Source: Marisa cornuarietis
Lineage: Eukaryota > Mollusca > Gastropoda > Architaenioglossa > Ampullariidae
Reading direction: 5' to 3'
NCBI GenBank assembly: GCA_004794655.1
Contig: SMMW01000584.1
Span: 2,116,001-2,180,000, forward strand
Length of the DNA stretch: 64,000 nt
This document shows positions 30,416 to 43,135 of this stretch, piece by piece (position 1 is the first letter of the stretch; the number at the start of each line of letters is the position of its first letter). The position numbers and the translations under genes were made by a program. Under the pieces are notes generated by a model. That model did not search any database. It worked only from the letters and a program-made list of their open reading frames with translations, and had not been told where the DNA came from.

Positions 30416-33210
30416 AAATAAAATCAATTCTATTTTTCACAAAGATGTAACTTGTATGCGTTGCTTATGCATTCTTTTTCTTGCGCAAAGGAACACTTGG
30501 AAGTGGATTTTCTCTTATTTAAAATATTTTATTTTCAAATTGTTTCCTATGTAGATCTAGAAAAATATTGTCTGCCGTTTCTTTACAGTTTGTTTCCGGA
30601 TGTAAAACAAAGAGCGCATGCGCAGTAGGACTGAATTGGAGTGCTTGTAAACTGAGGCCGATCTAGTACGCGGAAGGAATATGGTCTTCTCGAAACTGAA
30701 TTAAAGTTGATTACTTTTACAAGACATTTCAACGAACGATCTTACTTTGTTAATTTATTTTTGATGGTTGCAGTCAGACACTTCGCAGTGTCTCCTCTGC
30801 TACGCGAGACGCAGACGGGAGAGCCTAACCCCTTTGCTTAATGATCTCTTGAAGGGCTCGTGCAGATTTGCAGCAGAGTTGCAGCAAAAGTAAAACGTCT
30901 GGTAAGTCTTCCATCGAGATGCCATAAATTCCAACGCTTTTCTTCTGTTCTATGATGACCTCAAATTCTAACTACTTGAATTGACGCGAGGGTCCTCAAA
31001 AGTGGGTTTTCTTCCAGTCTGTGCTTAGAATGATTCTCACCTTGGCAAAAGAGTTCACATTTTCCGTTTTATGACAGTGTCGTGAGCTTTGGGGAGAAGG
31101 GCACGCGAAAATTGCCAGAGGGTTGTCTTTACCGTTGCTCCAGGCAAATTACACTCTCGGTACCTCCACCATCTCACGCCGACATGTATTGTGTACGCAA
31201 AATACACTAAATTGCTAATAGTGATCCAATCTGACTCCGAGCCCCCAGCGTACGTCCCTAATAACCAACTCAAGGCAATTTAGCGTAGGAATAGATTATT
31301 AATCGTCAAGATTTTAACACATCAATTACAAGAATACAGTTACTACAAATTCCAGCTCTAACTAGCTTTCTAGGTGTCCCAATACAATTCCGTATGGCTA
31401 ATCCAGGTATCGTGAGTCATTGACTAATTAGCTTAACTACCACACACAACACACTATACTCGTCACTTATCTCTCTACACAAGAATGTCTCTCGCGGTGT
31501 GGAGGGCCCGCCGATGTCTTGACGTCTGAGAATTCGTAGATGTCACTCCGCCGGTCGTTGCTGCCTCTTCCACTAACACTGAGACTCTGGCACTGCTGCT
31601 CACTACCACGTGACTCTTCCTCAAGGCCGGACTTCGATCAGAGCTTAACCGCGCCTAATGAAGGACCAACGCTTCTCTACCAGCTTCTGCCTCTGCTGTC
31701 TGCGACCAGCAGCCGCTGGTGATGAAGCGTTGTACACTCTGTGATAGAGTGGGTCTCACACACCTCTGAAGTCGGTTGTGCTGAAGTAGCTTGAGGCTGT
31801 TGCCCTGACTGACGTGTCCTATTCGGCAGTGTTTGTGATCCTGACCCGCTCAGCTTACCCACGAGTCCTTGGCCAGTCTCTCTCCTTGAGCAATCTGACA
31901 CCGGCCATCCTTTTCTTCCGATGGACAAAAGGACGGGTCGCTGTTCAGCTATCTGTGTGTGTTCGTCTGGCCACGTGTCTGCTCGACTTGTATGAAAGTA
32001 AGAGTGCGGCACCAACACTACAGCCCTATCCCTAGTACTCATATGACAGACAGAATGTACAAGTACAGTTGTTATCTGATAATCTTAGACAGTACGATGT
32101 CAAATCACAGTCTTCCACTGACCATTATGTCAAATGTACCAGGCTTTACTGTCGTCTACTGACCATTATGTCAAATGTACCTGCTGCTATGCTTATTTAA
32201 AGATTGGATGATAATTTCAAGTTTTAAGATACCAGTTGCACTATTATATTTTTATTACAGTGAATGAAAAGAACAACCAAAGTAGTTTCAAGTGAAACTC
32301 GTTTGGAGTGTCCGATAGAGGCCTCAAAGCCTCAAATGCAAATATTATCTTATGATCCCTTATACTTATGTCAGTGAAGAAGTATTTTTGAAAAGAAATA
32401 TTTAATTGTAATTGTTAAGTAACATTTCACATTGGTAATTTAGTTATAAGGTCTCGACAACTCTCTTCTCTGATAGATTTGATCAAACATGATACCAAGT
32501 TAATCAACATTGGTCTTCTCGATAAATTGACCGTTGAGACGGAGCTTTGAGCTTTAATTAAGCCACTGAGTAGGTGACGTTGTTTAAACGACCGCAAGGA
32601 AGAGATTTTGCTTTCAGTGGTCGGTTAAGGGTGAAGAACGGAGGTTTCACCACAACACGAAATATTAACTAGTTGGAAAACCAAGCATTATTCTTAAAAC
32701 GCTATATTTACTTTTACCAGATGATGTTCCTCGAGCAAGTAGCAGACGACAAAAATATTAATTTATTTTTTTATCAGAAAGAAAATGATCAGTCAAATAA
32801 CTGCAATATTAACTTCAATATTTTGTTATCTGCTACGCCGATATTGTGAATTAAGTTAAAAACAGTATGTACTAAACTCAGTGTACCATTAAATTTCTAC
32901 AGTTTATTTGTTAGGTATCTAAAATAGTCACTGTTCGTTTCTGCTTAGCTTAATCAATTGCGATCTCGGTCATATTTATCGTAAGTGCCGAAAATGTTAT
33001 GGTTAAAGCTACCTTCGAGAAATTACCGGCTGGTAAAACGATTGGTATTTTTAATCTGCTCTCTGCGAGTGGCAGATTTACTCAACCCATGTAGGCGAAC
33101 AGACTGAGTAAACGGCTCCATGAATATATGAAGGTTTGGTTCATCTGCTACCTGCTACCTGGGCCCTGGATAGGCTTCCATAAACAGTTTCTCCAGAAGG
33201 AGATTTATCG
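30416..33210. other. Intergenic; possible promoter-like segment
   Basis: No coding exon recognised. 30611-30621 reads GCGCATGCGCA, a perfect NRF1-type palindrome, and a GTAAGT donor follows at about 30901. A G+C-richer block at about 31490-32040 is unexplained. 'actgaccattatgtcaaatg' occurs twice, at 32117 and 32158. Confidence 0.35.
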
Positions 33211-33211
33211 T

Positions 33212-33298
<87 letters not shown>
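33212..33298. repeat. (CT)n(CA)n compound microsatellite
   Basis: A (CT)n run passes directly into a (CA)n run of about 30 units. The Ser-Leu/Thr-His and Cys-Val open frames across it are artefacts. Confidence 0.97.
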
Positions 33299-33302
<4 letters not shown>

Positions 33303-33815
33303 AGGGCGAGACTGCTTAATTTTCTTGTTGCTAATTGACGCAGCTGCTCTGAAATGCTTGTTCTCATTGTTCTGAAGGCATAATGATCTACTCGGTGTTT
33401 GGAGACAAATCTTGGTGATTTCTTGTTTACACGGTGTAGCATGGTAGGTCTGTAGCTGACCAAGCTTCTCAGCGTTTACAGATTACTGTGGTTACCGGCA
33501 TATGGTAATTAATATGGTCTCAAAGATTATGTGTTCTGTCTTCATTTCACTCCTGTTATTACCGTTTGTTTGTTTGCTTGCTTGTTTTTGCAGTAGAATG
33601 TTATTCAGGTACCCATGTTTGAATTCTGCAGCGACTTGCGCGCACGTAAGTCTCATTCTAAATGTCTTAGAATTGACATGTATCGATCAAGTTCAATGTC
33701 GATCGTGCAGAATTTAGATATCTTTATATCTGTCTTCATCACAAGGCTCTCTTCAGACTGGTCACTTGGTAATATATATGTTTCAATGTTCGTCCCGTGC
33801 ATTGCACAGTCATAG

Positions 33816-36800
33816 CTACCTTAAGCAGGCTAACCACCAATTTGGATTTTGTTCATAGTATACCTCGCTCCTAAGCTCGGTTCTTTGATCTAGTTTCACT
33901 GTCACCTTGTCTTCTTCTTTCTTGTCTTCTTTTGCTTCCTCCTTCTCTTCTTCCGCTTCCTCCTTCTTCTCTTCTTTCGCTTCCTCCTTCTTCTCTTCTT
34001 CCGCTTCCTCCTTCTTTTCTTCTTTCGCTTCCTCCTTCTCTTCTTCCGCTTCCTCCTTCTTCTCTTCTTCCGCTTTCTCGTGCTTTTTACCTGGCAAATC
34101 TTCAGAGTCAGTACTTGCCCCACTACCTGTATATACATAATATGGACTTTTTGAACTGTTTGAATAAAGAGACGTGTCTGGAGGCTGTGTAATATTTCCA
34201 GGAGACTCTTCTTTTCTTGTGAGGGAACTGCTTGGCACCTCAGTCACAACAGTGGACATTTCTGGTGCCTTCTTGCTAGTTTCTTTAGTGGATCGAAACA
34301 TTTTTGAGAACGTGCTGGAAGCGACGACCCCTGAGGTGGAGATGGATTCCATTTCGGCCATTGAAGGGGAGGCCACCAACTTGTACAAACCGGCTCTTAC
34401 TGGCATTGGGATCCATGTCGCCTGTCTCAGTGCTTTCCTGTATTCCTTGCGAACCTGAAAGATGTAGCATATGTAAATCTCAAATGTAGAAATGTACGAA
34501 AGTGTAAGTAAATAAGATTTCACACATGTAAAGACACACATTCATCCACCCGTGAACGATCAGGTTCATCCCACCTAGAACAAAACAATGGAAGCAGCAC
34601 TAAGTTTGATCAATAGAGAAAGCAACAACAACAAAATAATAAATAAATAAAATAAAACCCCGCAATATTCGTCTCTCCAGTGGTCGTGAAATAGACCGTA
34701 GGCTTATGGAGCAGTAAATTTCCACTCCTGTATACATATGATTATTGCAAATAAATCTTTAAACCTTACCGAAACGCGAACAGTTATATTTATTACAAAA
34801 ATCAGCACAGGCTCTTTACGTTTGTTGTACTAATTTAAGCTTGCCTTAGAGTTTCCTAGGCAATGAAAGCCAAAGATGAATACTCCTTGAGAGCAGTTGA
34901 GTAAAGTGAAGATGTAAGCCATGGCAATTTTAGCTGAACCTATTTGAAACGCCCCTAACAACCACCCTGTCCCGAGCAGGACAGAGAGACCGGCAGATCC
35001 TTTGATCATTATACCTATTTTTTCGTCGCTCTGTTTTTCTTGTCTGCTTCTGAAATCGAAGAGTAAACATTTGTGAAAGTGTTAAGCTTTTCTACACTTC
35101 TTCATGAAACTTACATTCTTTAACAGACAAGACGAGACATTAGTCTTAATAAGGGTTAGACGCTGACGTTCTGAATAGTTTTCACTCCAAAGATTGAGAT
35201 GGAAACAACCTATACTCACACTCGCATCTAAAGCACAGCTCTGGGACAAGTCACAAGGAGGCTGACATGTTTTCGGATGGCTTCATTTAACCCTTTCTGT
35301 GTGAACATGCACTCTCAGTTTCCTAAGTATGATCAATGGATGTGGGGGATCGTGCCGAGAAAGAGCGGAACAAGAAGATTGGCATAGCAGAAAATGCCCG
35401 TCTTATCAAATGGAGCCACCTACGTTGGAAATCATGGCCAATTTGCGAAAGAGTACGAAGCATCTGGGGGCCTCCCGAAATCGGCGCACAGCTGTGTTTT
35501 AAACAAGGCTGTAAGTAAACGGTTCGTTTAAAACAAACTTTTGAGCGAAAGAAGCAGAACGTCAGTATTTACTATTTTCCTTGTAATTTTCTTTTAAGAC
35601 CGAGAAGCAGAATCTGTTATCTAAATTAATTGAGACAACGCTTGATTACAAATGAAATAGTTCGTGGAATAGTTACTCCTGAAAACATCTTTAGTGTTTT
35701 AACTGAAAGTAAAATTAGTTCCAGCTGCGATACTTTCGCATCTGACGTCTATGCTAAAATATACCCCAAATTCAAATGATGCCACATGATTCGCACAGCA
35801 ATGCACAGTATGACAATGTTGATGAGGAGTATCGCAAGCACCGGCCCGATAAAGCTCCAGTAAAATCCTCTCTCCGTACTGAGCCAGCACCGTGTGGAAG
35901 TTCCGTAACCCTTAACAGAAACAAGTCAAAGAAGAGCAATCACCAGGCAATGGTTTCATTTGTTATTTCTCTTTTAAGCAGCTTTGATATTTAACCGCTG
36001 CTCTGACTTTTCATTTTCACCAAAAGAAGGGATTACACAAATTATTAGAACTGACATGAAAACGAAACTAAATCGAGGACCTTGTAAGTTTTAAATACAG
36101 AGGAGTAGAGGAAAATACCCCTCAGAACCTGTAATCCCAAAGTGTTAGTCCCGCTGTCATTGCCAAAAAAGCAAACTACTTTTTATCAACGTGAATGAGT
36201 TAGCCCACGCCATGATGGTGAACAAACTAAATCTATGCTAACGGCTTTAAAAGCTAATGTTTTCTTTGGCTTATGTCCAGGTGATTCCATTCAGATTTTC
36301 CATTCTCAGATCCTGCGACAATGTCTAAACAGGTCGCCATACGCTAGCTGAATGGTTAACGCTAAGATGTCAGCTTGAAAAGTTCATCAAAATGCTTCGC
36401 GTTAGATCTTAACTATTACCGACAGATGAGTTGTGCAGCTGGTGCAGTATCAAATCTTGTAATCTCGTTGTTTAAATCAAACAAGAAAGAAAGAAAGAAA
36501 GAAAGAAATTACTAAAAAAAAGAGAGAGTAAAATTAAGTAAAACAAGCAGAAAGGAACATAAAGTAAAGAAAACGATTATCTTTTTAAGATAATTGCCTT
36601 TCTCGTCTACTTCACTTTAACAACAACTTATTGTTTATACTTCTTTCAATTTAAATCTAATTTCAATTCCAGTAACGTCCCAATATTGAGCGCAACAGGA
36701 GAGCGCAACATTATTTCTTTAGGAGCGGGTTAAGTTCGTTTTAAAATAATAATTCCCAAAATATGAGTGCATAATTATGCTTAATTTTAAAGATATAAGC

Positions 36801-39800
36801 CTTCAAACATTGACATTCTCACCTGCAACTAGGAAGGCGGAAAACAAGTACTCTCCTGTACTGGAGGTTCTCTAACGCGATCGAAGTATTTGTAACAGCG
36901 AGTGTGCATGTCTTCAAGTCAAACGAAGAAACATCGCTCAGGTTGTCGTGTTCAAGAAGCGATTTTTTCGCCAATAAAATGAAACAGCTGAATTTGGAAT
37001 ACAGCCCTACAGATTGGAACTTTATTTAGAAGCTTCGAATGAAGTTAAAAAAATAATTAAATGGTCCAAACTGAATTCATTCAACAGACTGGAAAGTCAA
37101 TCAGATCAAAATTTAATGGACAGCAATAGTTACAACAGACTGCTGATAAGGATTTTTTACAATTAAAAATATAATGATAGTTTGAAACATGTTTATTGAT
37201 GTAAAAACTTATTTCTTCCTCATTTAGCTGCATGCAAAATTTTCTAGTTACTTACTGATACTCGCACGTTTAAGCTCCTCATAATATGTTTATCACCCCA
37301 ACCCTTTTTTATTCCTTTTTTTAGCTGTTTTGAGCATGCACATCAATGATGCCATCACACTGTCAGTTATTTTGAGCATTATGCTGGATAAAGATACGAC
37401 TGATGATGATGTGTTTGTGACTGTCACACGATGTTACTTGTAGACCAGACGGTGTAGAAACCGTCGATGTTGCATATCTGATGTTTGATCTATCAGCAGT
37501 CGTAGCTGGTTTTAACATCTCGTGCTTTTGTATAGTAAGCACTGCTGTAGGAATAAGATTTCTTCGTTTTACTGAAAGTCCAAGACTTGCTTGTACTGTA
37601 TAAGTGACAGGATAACAATCGATTTTGAAACGTTTTGAGTAAATTCTTGAGTACGGTGTGGGGACGAAGTTTGCACGCACGTTTGAACAAAGGGAATCCA
37701 CTGGCTTTTGATCCATTATCTTTAGGATTTCCTTAATGAGTACAAACTAACTCTCTCTGAGTGTCAGAGAGAACATTCAGCAACAGCACAATGTGTCCTG
37801 GTCAGTTTTCTTTTACCGAGGATTGCATCTTTTCTCTTCGACTTCAGAAAGTGTAGATGGGGCTATTTTTAGAAATACGTTCGTTTCGTCACTTCCTGTT
37901 TTCTCGACAAATCCAGGTGTGCTTAAGAGAAAAATATTGATATAAAATCTATCATGCCTCTTTGTAATAAAATACCACCGGAATATGTTTTTGTGATACT
38001 TTGTGATCTGTGTCCAGCGATTTTTGCTCAGCAATCGACTTGAGCTTTAAAGACTGTGACGGCTGGTCATGTCAGGCCGAAATGGGGGCCAGCACTTACG
38101 TGCTACTGGGTTAGTGCTGTACGCATACGCTTTCAGAGGTTAGAAGCTAAACAAAGATGTGTGGTGTCAAGGTATTCTTAACAAACCTCACGGTTAACAC
38201 CTGCACACACTGCAACGATTATAGTAGGAACGCCATAACCACCAGCGATAAATATTGGTGTCCATGAATATTTGGTCTCAAACACCACCACCAGCTTCCG
38301 GTAAATCTGCAGGCCTTCCATTAGCATCCAGCAAAATGCACACAGCAACAAGAAGTGTAGAAGTCCCGCAACAACAGCACAGACAGTCTGAGGAAATAAC
38401 AATAAAACCACGTGTTTGGAATGTAAATGTTTGAATCGTAAGACAAGCGCAAACACATATATTCTTCTTTATCATCATACTGTATATAAGATAACAAGTC
38501 TTGTTTAATTTCAATGTTCTTGTTTAGTCACGTTTTTAAATACAAGAATTAACGCTCTTTACAGGACTGACCACATCAGCGGTGCACTAGTCCCGAGGGT
38601 GCGCGCGCGGTCTGCTCAGGATTTCGCTTTTCCAATTACATGCATAAACGCGATGGAGATTGCTGTGGGGATTTAAGTAATATTGAAACTATCACCTTTG
38701 TCCCATAAAAGGCGTCCTTGGCATGCAATAGTCGTAGGGGAGCAATCTGATGTCCTGCACCCGCCTGAGAAGTCCCCCAGTGAACAGTGCCATCAAGAAA
38801 GGTACGAAGGCTGCTAGGGAGAACTTGTTCGAGAGCTAATGCCGGGATATAGAGGACAAAATGGCACGAGGTGTCAGATTAGCACCTCAGTCATCGAATA
38901 CAGCAACGGCCACCTGGTAGTACCGATCCTGCTACATGGTTGCGGCACGTGGACTCTGCTCACCTAAACGGAAAGGAGAATCCAGGCATTCGAGAACAAG
39001 TGCCTGGGGAGGTTGGTCCGAATCTTTTACAACAACTCCATGCAAAAAAAGATTGCCGCACTCGTAGAACACCAGGAACCTCTACTTTTAACAGTCAATC
39101 GACGTAAGCTGGTCTTCTTTGGTTATATGACCCAGCACGACACCTTGTCAAAGACTATCCTTCAGGGCACCGCGGTGGCCAGAGAAATAACTGGCTTACG
39201 AACGTCAAAGACTGGACTGGTCGTCCTGTACAGGACCTTCTCAATATCGCCCAAAGTCGAGAATAGTGGCGTGCCCTGTCAGCTGTCGCGTCTATCCATG
39301 TGCTCCACCCAACGACAGGTGCCTGTCAAGGGACAACTAACTGACTGAAAAGCCTGTCAAATCCTTCACGTTAGTAACCCACCCTTTCATCTGTTTGCCA
39401 CGGTGTCGACCCCCGCCAACATAACACTGGAGGACTGTCTTTGACAAAATTTCATGTCGGACAACATGACCAAACCATTTCAACTTTTGTTGTGGGCAGG
39501 GACTATTAGGGACCTATTAGGTCTTTGACTAGATTGTATACGAAGTTATTTGTTCTTTGCTCTCTGTAGGAGATCCCAAACGCCTAGATCAGACGCTCTT
39601 GTTCTATTAGCAGAGTCCACGTTTTGAAGCCGTACAGCATGGCTGGCACAACGACAGATGTACAGAGCTTGAATTTAGTGAAAAACCTTATGCTTCTGCT
39701 GTCCCAAATTTTGTTGTCTGGCAAATGCCTTGTTGCTGCTACGATTATTCAACGAACGTCCTCGCGCCCAAGTACTTGAATGACTGCACCTCCTTCAGTT

Positions 39801-41822
39801 GTACTTCGTTCACTCGGATATCTCCCATGCTAGACCCAATGGTGTTTACCATGCCCTTGCTCTTCTCCGTGTGAATCTCCATCCCGTGCGCGTTCGCGCC
39901 GATGTTAAATTGTTCGTGAGGGTCTGTAACTCGCTGTTGCTGCCACCACAAGATCTGTGTCGTCAGCAAAGCTTTCCGGAGTACATCTTATCATTTGTCG
40001 TTTTTCTCCAGTTATGGAAAGAGGTGAAATGAAAGACCTAGACATTTGGCTCTCTTAGTCTGGCAACCAGTAAACGTGTAATTTTCTATGCAAAGCATTG
40101 TAACTACTATGGATATTAAAAGTTTGCAACAGGAAACAAGTCAACCGGATGTTAGGTACAAAAATTCTACATGCGTACTGGCACATAGTAGGCTGACTGT
40201 AGATGTGGTTAGTCTTGTAAATTAGCTCATAGGGTTCAAGTCTGTGCCTCCCTTCGAGGAAAGCCCTCTTGGGAATCTACTACCAAAATCGTTTATGACA
40301 TTTTATTGATGCTAGTTCTCACAATTATAACACGCCTGTACTGTTTGTTTAATAAAAAATACTGTGTTTGCATTTTGACAAGTTGCGTAAATAATTGACA
40401 GTAAAAAAGTCTATGTCTCCTCATTTTATCCTTCTTGAAGTAGAAGCATGCATTTGATTAAATTAATACACGTTATCAATAAAATCTCAAAGTCGTGTTT
40501 CTTTAAGACAAAAAGGTAACAGTAAATAATTAGACTAAAGCGCCACTTGTGGAAACATAAAAAGAAGATGCATGTTTGCTTGAACATCTTCCACTTCATT
40601 AATGTCTTCGTCGATTAATAAGCTATTTTATCTATAACAGAAAAGCTGCTGTCAAACTGAACTCAAAATTAGTAGGATCCAGCTCCCAATCCCCTTAACA
40701 AAAACTTACTTTGTTCTCAGTTTGGTCGATACCAAACACGAAGACTAGTTGTCCGCCTCCCAAACACAGCACAAAGTTGATGTGAATGCTGTTGCGCTCA
40801 TTGTACAAGGACGTGCAGCTAACAAATGTAATTAATGAGAAAAGTAGGCATATGATGGATATTGACAAGAGCACGTTAGTGATGTAAGTCAAAGCGCGAC
40901 CGTCACCACTGTCGTCGTCATCGGAGGAGGGGGTAACATCCATTAGCACGGCGAAGCTCGTCAGATGACTGCAGCTACACGACGTATAATTTTTAGAGAC
41001 TTTTTTCGTCGTACAGCCAGAAGAAAGCCATTCCTTGGTGGACGGCTGCCAGAAGGAACATTGAGGACTAATGTCATCCCTCTGGTCCAAGTGCACCATG
41101 GTAAAATTGATTGGCTGGGAAAGGTAACCCGAAAGTCCTTCTATTAAAACCGAAATTACGCGAGAGACGATTAGCTTTGTTGCACTCACAGTCATCCATG
41201 CCCCGAGTCTGTCGTTCACGACAAAGGAAATAGGCACAGCTCCCGTCAAGCCCTGTAAGCTTCCAAACGGAATTTCAAACACGTCGCCAAGGGCCACTGC
41301 AGAATTGGTAGGAAAGCCTTGAAATTTGGCATCAACACTGACATTCATATCCATCTTGATCCCGAATATCAACATTTTTCCACCCTGAATGGTTGTGTTA
41401 CTTCCGAGAGGTAAATCTCTGGCAATGGCGGCCGCCAGATTCTGTGTTGAATTGAGCAGCCGAAAGGCCAGCATATTTAGGTCCTTTGCAGCTAGTTTCT
41501 CACCATCTGCGAACAATTCATTCTCTGAATGAGAAAGAAAAGATCCAATAGATCTATGTCTTGTAGTTCTTTCTTCTGGTGGCAAGTCAAGAAAGAAATC
41601 TAAATTTTCCTCCATTTCCCGCATCATAATATCTTTGGGTGGGTTTTGAGGAAGGATGGTAGTGATTTCTTCACACTTGTAACGGTGGCCTTCCTGACGA
41701 ATGCACCTGATTCTTATGCTGTCTGACCCTGTCACACTTTTAACAAAGTCGGTAACTAAAAGGCAGCTAAGCAGCAGATAACGAAGAACGTATCTTTTAT
41801 AAAACCGCGTTTCTAGCACCAT
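33816..41822 (-). CDS. Adhesion G protein-coupled receptor, GAIN/GPS plus 7TM
   Basis: Five coding exons in transcript order: 40710-41822, 38187-38387, 35765-35910, 34845-35049, 33816-34454. All phases agree: 2304 nt, 767 residues. Residues 1-30 include a hydrophobic signal (YLLLSCLLV). About 100-295 look like the membrane-near GAIN part, ending in a complete GPS: C255, W258, C270, C282, C284 and HLT at 286-288, so self-cleavage between L287 and T288 is expected. TM1 is at about 313-335 and TM2 at 345-363. Exon 2 holds TM3 and TM4 ([17 protein letters not shown]). Exon 3 holds ECL2 and TM5 ([20 protein letters not shown]). Exon 4 holds TM6 and TM7 ([25 protein letters not shown]). Exon 5 is the cytoplasmic tail, starting VRKEYRKAL and carrying a Lys/Glu repeat. 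It is a plasma-membrane receptor; the ligand is unknown. No separate adhesion domain lies N-terminal of GAIN. Intron 4 needs a GC donor. Confidence 0.92.
33905..34080 (-). repeat. Coding Lys/Glu-rich minisatellite in the GPCR tail
   Basis: Imperfect 24-27-nt units encode variants of EEKKEEAKE, about seven in a row, in the receptor's cytoplasmic tail. The predicted product is a charged helix or coiled coil. The unit length is a multiple of three, so gain or loss of units keeps the frame. The antisense strand shows a Ser/Phe-rich shadow frame. Confidence 0.9.
34455..34844 (-). other. Candidate GC-AG intron of the GPCR gene
   Basis: Exon 4 ends ...AACTCTAAG and the next bases are GCAAGC, the consensus for a GC donor. 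The acceptor TTTCAG precedes GTTCGCAAG. Joining them gives [15 protein letters not shown], exactly what the family shows after TM7. Reading through instead meets TAG within six codons, and no in-phase GT donor is present. Confidence 0.75.
38915..39350 (+). mobile_element. LINE 3' fragment in GPCR intron 1 (+ copy)
   Basis: C-terminal part of a [68 protein letters not shown] and [18 protein letters not shown] (one frameshift near 39180). The type resembles elements with the 'KRRKLAWFGHVTRHD' C-terminus. It ends near 39350, where a second copy begins in the opposite direction. Confidence 0.85.
39352..40045 (-). mobile_element. LINE 3' fragment in GPCR intron 1 (- copy)
   Basis: Same family as the neighbouring + copy. 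On the - strand: [16 protein letters not shown] (ADD box kept, near 39970), [62 protein letters not shown] and [10 protein letters not shown]. Stops and frameshifts are frequent. Its 3' end meets the 3' end of the + copy, so the pair is tail-to-tail. Confidence 0.85.
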
Positions 41823-42689
41823 TTTGGGGTAAAAGGTCCATTAAGTTGATGTCACCGTATCAGAGGCTGCAATTCTCAGCAGGAGCCATCATACCGCCCT
41901 TCCAGCAGCACCATCAAAACATTCCAACAACAACTACCACGATAACGGTTGAAGTCCTGATGATAATGATAAGAACACTAACACTTCTGACAATTTGTAA
42001 ATTAGTATTTACTAATGTCGTTTAATTTGAGGGAAGAGAATTTTTTGCCCTCATAATCTCTTTTTCAGTTTTGATTTTCTTCGCCATTTTTTTCCAACAC
42101 TTATAAGCACTTCGAATAATCTATACACACTAAAAATTCTACTTTCAACGCAAGTAATTGTTCATTTAATAAATCGATTTTTCAGTTTGGCTCACTCGGT
42201 TTGTAATGTCCTACGTTACCACATCTGACGTGTTCGATTGGTTACATTAGAAGATGGTGGCACAGCGAGTGTGAACGGTTGAACAAGTTTCCCGGTTTTC
42301 TCAGTAAGACAAGACGTTGCAGCAAGCGACATTTTACCAACACAAAATCACTGACATGACATCAGCAGCTATATAGTAAATCAGAACTACGCCTACGTCA
42401 TTCATTCCTTTCACTTTCATGGTGACGCCAAAGATGACGTAGCATGTGTTCTATCTTTGTCACCCGTACCCTTATAACCGAGCTGACTTTTCGTTTGCCA
42501 GCTTCCTTCTTGGAAAAATTTGCTTTTCACTATTGGGTTTGGAGCTTCTAAAAACACAAATAAACAAGAATGTAAACAATCTAAAATATTTTCTCAATAA
42601 TTTAAGGTGTGATACTTGCAGTATTAGTATTTCCATGTATTAATAGTCTAAACACTATTCTTGTCACTAGAATATACACCACGGACCGT
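41823..42689. other. Upstream of the GPCR gene; no exon recognised
   Basis: A+T-rich, no clear TATA box or exon. The receptor's ATG at 41822 is the first in its frame and opens the signal peptide. Confidence 0.4.
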
Positions 42690-43135
42690 GATATACACAT
42701 ATAGTCATCGTATTTTGAGCTACTTGAGCGCAGTAGCACCCTCTTCCCTTCCATATCCCCCGTCTACCCACCATCAAATCTTGAAACGGGCACTAAAAAT
42801 ACACCAGCTTCACGAGCATTACTCCTTACACCAATCAACAAAGTTGTCAATAGTTATGATTATAGTCAATACACTAGTCCGTTTGCGAGTTTTAAACTGC
42901 AGATTTATGATACTCTACATCCTTCTTGTTTGTTCCCTGGTTCCTCTTTGTGTCTTTATGTTTGTATTTCAATCTTTTCCTGCATAGTTACTTCTGCTTC
43001 AGTCCTTCGTATTCTCTCCATGTCTCCTCCTTGTCCCAAGCGCTGAGAGCACGCTCCTTCGTGAGCGTGATTATGTGCTATAGAAAGCACACGTTGTTGT
43101 TGTTGTTGTTGCTATTATTATTATTATTAAAAGCT
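42690..43135 (+). mobile_element. LINE 3' end remnant
   Basis: KRALKIHQLHEHYS near 42786-42830 corresponds to the last residues of the 22157-25375 family (KSALKTHLFLEHYS). The 3'UTR follows, with 'gcgctgagagcacgctcc' and 'tatgtgctatagaaagc', ending in TTG and TTA repeats at 43094-43130. Little else of the ORF survives. Confidence 0.75.

Noticed and set aside
33902..34192. Arg/Lys-rich and Ser/Phe/Leu-rich frames over the GPCR tail
   Set aside because: Shadow frames of the Lys/Glu minisatellite; the spliced receptor frame explains the sequence.
37363..37716. 117-codon - strand open frame inside GPCR intron 2
   Set aside because: No recognised domain, no matching splice phase to the receptor, and its neighbours splice cleanly without it.
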